From Pseudomonadota bacterium (GTDB lineage: Bacteria; Pseudomonadota; Gammaproteobacteria; Steroidobacterales; Steroidobacteraceae), in the NCBI GenBank assembly GCA_028067895.1, contig JAPTUI010000155.1, forward strand, positions 1 through 6,334: 6,334 bases of DNA, given 5' to 3'. Each line of letters opens with the position of its first letter. Positions within the stretch are counted from its first letter, which is position 1. Of the stretch, positions 4,716-6,334 are shown in pieces. The notes beneath the pieces are model-generated. The model was not told the DNA's origin and made no database searches. It saw only the letters and a list, made by a program, of their open reading frames with translations. The position numbers and the translations under genes were made by a program.

Positions 4716-6334
4716 ATGTCGCGGCATCATTCGAAGCGTCCCCGTTCCGCCATCGATCACGCGGTTGCCCTTGCGCTGCTGGCGTGCGCCGCCGGCGTCG
4801 CCGTGGGGCACGCGGCAAATTTCACCTGCACGCTGACAACGAGCGGCAGCTGGACGGCTGCGGCGAACTGGAGCGGGTGCAATGCGGGCGCGAGCTACCC
4901 GAACAACACCGCAGCAAATACCTTCGATGCCCTCATCGCGGCGGGCGCGGCCAATCTGCAAAGTGCCGTGAACATCGGCAACGCGACGGTGCAGGGCTCG
5001 GGCATCTGGCAGATCTATACCAATGCCGCATCCGCCGCGCTCTCCGGAGGCGTGAACCTTGCCGGCTCCGGGCTCATCGATCTGCAGGACTCAGGTCAGC
5101 TCACGACCGCCGGTGATGTGACCCTTGCTGGCGGGGGTGCGAGTCGCTTGAAGGTCGATGCATATGGCGGAGTCGGCGGCAGCCAGGTGGTCATCGGCGG
5201 CAATCTCGATAATCAATCCAACGGAAGCGTCTACGATGGCGGAGTGAGTATCGGTAACTCGGGCATGACGCTGGCCGATGCGGTGCAGGTACACGGGGGT
5301 CTCACGAACACCGGCATCGTCACGTTGAACGGCGGGTCTGTGGTCGGTGCGACGTCGCAGCTGGTCGTGGCGGGGTCCGCGCCGAGCACCCTCACGGGTC
5401 AATACAACTTGATCGGCAACGTCGGTGGTGCAAGTGTCCGCTGGGGCGGCGGCGGGATCACCCAGATCGGCGACGGCGGGGCGAATGGCGGTACGCTGCT
5501 GATTCATGGGGCCAACGCCTATGCTGAGGTGGGCTCGACCCAAAGCAACAGCGCACTGAGCGGCCTTGCGACCATCGCATCCAATGGTCTGCTCGATCTG
5601 CGCGACGGCGCGACGGTGAACATCGGCAACTCGCTCACCGTCGAAGGCGGTGGAACGGGTCGCCTGAAGGTCGACGGCTACGGGGGCTGCTGCAGCTACG
5701 GCGGCAGCACCGTGACGATTGCCGGAAATCTGATCAATCAATCCAATGGTGCCGGTATCAATGACGGTGGCGTGGCGGTCGGCAACGCCGCCATGGCTCA
5801 TGCCGATGAGCTGACGGTGACCGGGGACCTGACGAACACCGGTGGCACCGTGGTCGTGCAGGGTGGGCAGACGGCGGCCGCCAGCGCCACTCTGAAGGTC
5901 GGTGGTGCGGCGCCGGCTACACTCACCGGCACCTACGCGCTCACCGCCAATGTCGGTGGAGCGTCGCTGCAGTGGGGCAGTGGCGGCATCACTCAAATCG
6001 GCGATGGCGGTGCGAACGCGGGCACGCTTTATATTCATGGGCCGAATGCATACGCCGAGGTGGGTGCCACCCAGAGCAACAGCGCACTCAACGGCCTTGC
6101 GACCATCGCATCCAATGGTCTGCTCGATCTGCGCGACGGCGCGACGGTGAACATCGGCAACTCGCTCACCGTCGAGGGCGGTGGAACGGGTCGCCTGAAG
6201 GTCGACGGCTACGGGGGCTGCTGCAGTTACGGCGGCAGCACGGTCACGATTGCCGGCAATCTGATCAATCAATCGACGGGAAACAATGACGGTGGGGTGA
6301 GCGTCGGCGAAGGACAGATGACGCACGGTGACTT
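4716..6334 (+). CDS. Secreted glycine-rich repeat protein (adhesin-like), 3'-truncated
   Basis: An open frame of 539 codons without a stop up to the window edge; the C-terminus is not visible. Residues 1-33 are a signal peptide: basic start (RHHSKRPR), hydrophobic core (AVALALLACAAGVAV), cleavage likely after GHA. The mature start (about 34-70: C38, GSWTAAANWSGC with C55, then NTFDALIAAG) resembles the opening of PEP-CTERM and autotransporter-associated beta-strand proteins. After a degenerate half unit (about 75-118) come repeats of 172 (119-290), 177 (291-467) and at least 72 residues (468-end). They are Gly/Asn/Thr/Ser-rich with very few charges, typical of beta-helical extracellular passengers. 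Recurrent blocks are GRLKVDGYGG, GNLINQSN, NDGGV, GGITQIGDGGAN and LATIASNGLLDLRDGA. Start ATG has GGAG seven bases upstream and an RpoN promoter about 105 bp away. Function is unknown; a surface adhesin or matrix protein is likely. A 411-codon open frame on the opposite strand is a shadow. Confidence 0.85.
   Translation, partial: MSRHHSKRPRSAIDHAVALALLACAAGVAVGHAANFTCTLTTSGSWTAAANWSGCNAGASYPNNTAANTFDALIAAGAANLQSAVNIGNATVQGSGIWQIYTNAASAALSGGVNLAGSGLIDLQDSGQLTTAGDVTLAGGGASRLKVDAYGGVGGSQVVIGGNLDNQSNGSVYDGGVSIGNSGMTLADAVQVHGGLTNTGIVTLNGGSVVGATSQLVVAGSAPSTLTGQYNLIGNVGGASVRWGGGGITQIGDGGANGGTLLIHGANAYAEVGSTQSNSALSGLATIASNGLLDLRDGATVNIGNSLTVEGGGTGRLKVDGYGGCCSYGGSTVTIAGNLINQSNGAGINDGGVAVGNAAMAHADELTVTGDLTNTGGTVVVQGGQTAAASATLKVGGAAPATLTGTYALTANVGGASLQWGSGGITQIGDGGANAGTLYIHGPNAYAEVGATQSNSALNGLATIASNGLLDLRDGATVNIGNSLTVEGGGTGRLKVDGYGGCCSYGGSTVTIAGNLINQSTGNNDGGVSVGEGQMTHGD
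5070..5585 (+). repeat. Protein repeat unit 1 (172 codons)
   Basis: Begins at GLIDLQD and ends at LATIASN. It is the most diverged unit: it shares NDGGV-like, GGITQIGDGG and AYAEVG blocks with unit 2, but has AYGGVGGS where later units have a paired-cysteine insertion. Confidence 0.8.
5544..5743 (+). repeat. Near-identical 200-bp block, copy A
   Basis: By hand count it matches copy B, 531 bp downstream, with seven mismatches in 200 bases, six of them synonymous; 84 bases (5561-5644) are identical without a break. Confidence 0.85.
5586..6116 (+). repeat. Protein repeat unit 2 (177 codons)
   Basis: Begins at GLLDLRDG and ends at LATIASN. It contains GYGGCCSYGG. Its period to unit 3 is exactly 531 bp. 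Confidence 0.85.
6075..6274 (+). repeat. Near-identical 200-bp block, copy B
   Basis: Direct repeat of 5544-5743. Sequence outside the block on both sides is far more diverged, although the protein repeat continues. Confidence 0.85.
6117..6334 (+). repeat. Protein repeat unit 3 (partial)
   Basis: Begins at GLLDLRDG and is cut by the window edge. Its first 52 residues equal unit 2; after NLINQS it is two codons shorter and diverges (TGNNDGGVSVG). Confidence 0.85.

Noticed and set aside
4776..4787. Lipobox reading (LLAC, Cys24) in the signal peptide of the repeat protein
   Set aside because: An Asp ten residues before the Cys and the hydrophobic run continuing past it to a good GHA cleavage site favour ordinary signal-peptidase cleavage.
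4577..5116. 179-codon plus-strand open frame overlapping the start of the repeat protein
   Set aside because: It turns Arg/His/Cys-rich as soon as it overlaps the true frame and ends inside it, and its start lies upstream of the predicted transcript start.
5091..6326. 411-codon open frame on the minus strand opposite the repeat protein
   Set aside because: It is a composition shadow: the plus frame has a signal peptide, a ribosome site, an RpoN promoter and coherent protein repeats with synonymous changes between copies, while the minus frame has no such support.

Overview
The window is a GC-rich chromosomal segment, probably from a gammaproteobacterium. The clues are a phosphomannomutase close to enterobacterial CpsG/ManB, a bactofilin paired with a small zinc-ribbon protein, and an outer-membrane Omp85-type barrel. 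I cannot fix the genus from sequence alone.

Layout. (1) Bases 2-874 (+) hold the C-terminal two thirds of a phosphomannomutase (manB/cpsG type), cut by the window edge. (2) A 121-bp gap carries a perfect CRP-type dyad. It is followed by a two-gene translationally coupled unit (+): a bactofilin (996-1508) and a zinc-ribbon protein (1505-1981). (3) Converging on that unit, with stop codons that interlock, is a 599-residue outer-membrane barrel protein of the Omp85/surface-antigen family on the minus strand (3777-1978). (4) A gene-free stretch of 938 bp (3778-4715) is more AT-rich in its second half. It contains several inverted repeats, a cluster of GTGTCG half-sites, an IHF-like site and a near-perfect sigma-54 (-24/-12) promoter. 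(5) From 4716 (+) a long open frame runs off the right edge. It has a signal peptide followed by large glycine-rich repeats of about 172-177 residues, and looks like a secreted, extended beta-structure surface protein or adhesin.

How it may work together. The theme is the cell envelope: GDP-mannose supply for exopolysaccharide, a bactofilin scaffold, an outer-membrane barrel, and a regulated exported repeat protein. The clearest regulatory story is the last gene. The promoter architecture (activator-type dyad far upstream, IHF-like site, then -24/-12 box) is that of an RpoN-dependent gene switched on by an enhancer-binding protein. RpoN together with the PrsK/PrsR two-component pair is known to be linked to exosortase/PEP-CTERM surface proteins. 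The repeat protein is therefore a candidate of that class, but its C-terminus, where the sorting signal or an autotransporter barrel would sit, is outside the window, so this remains inference.
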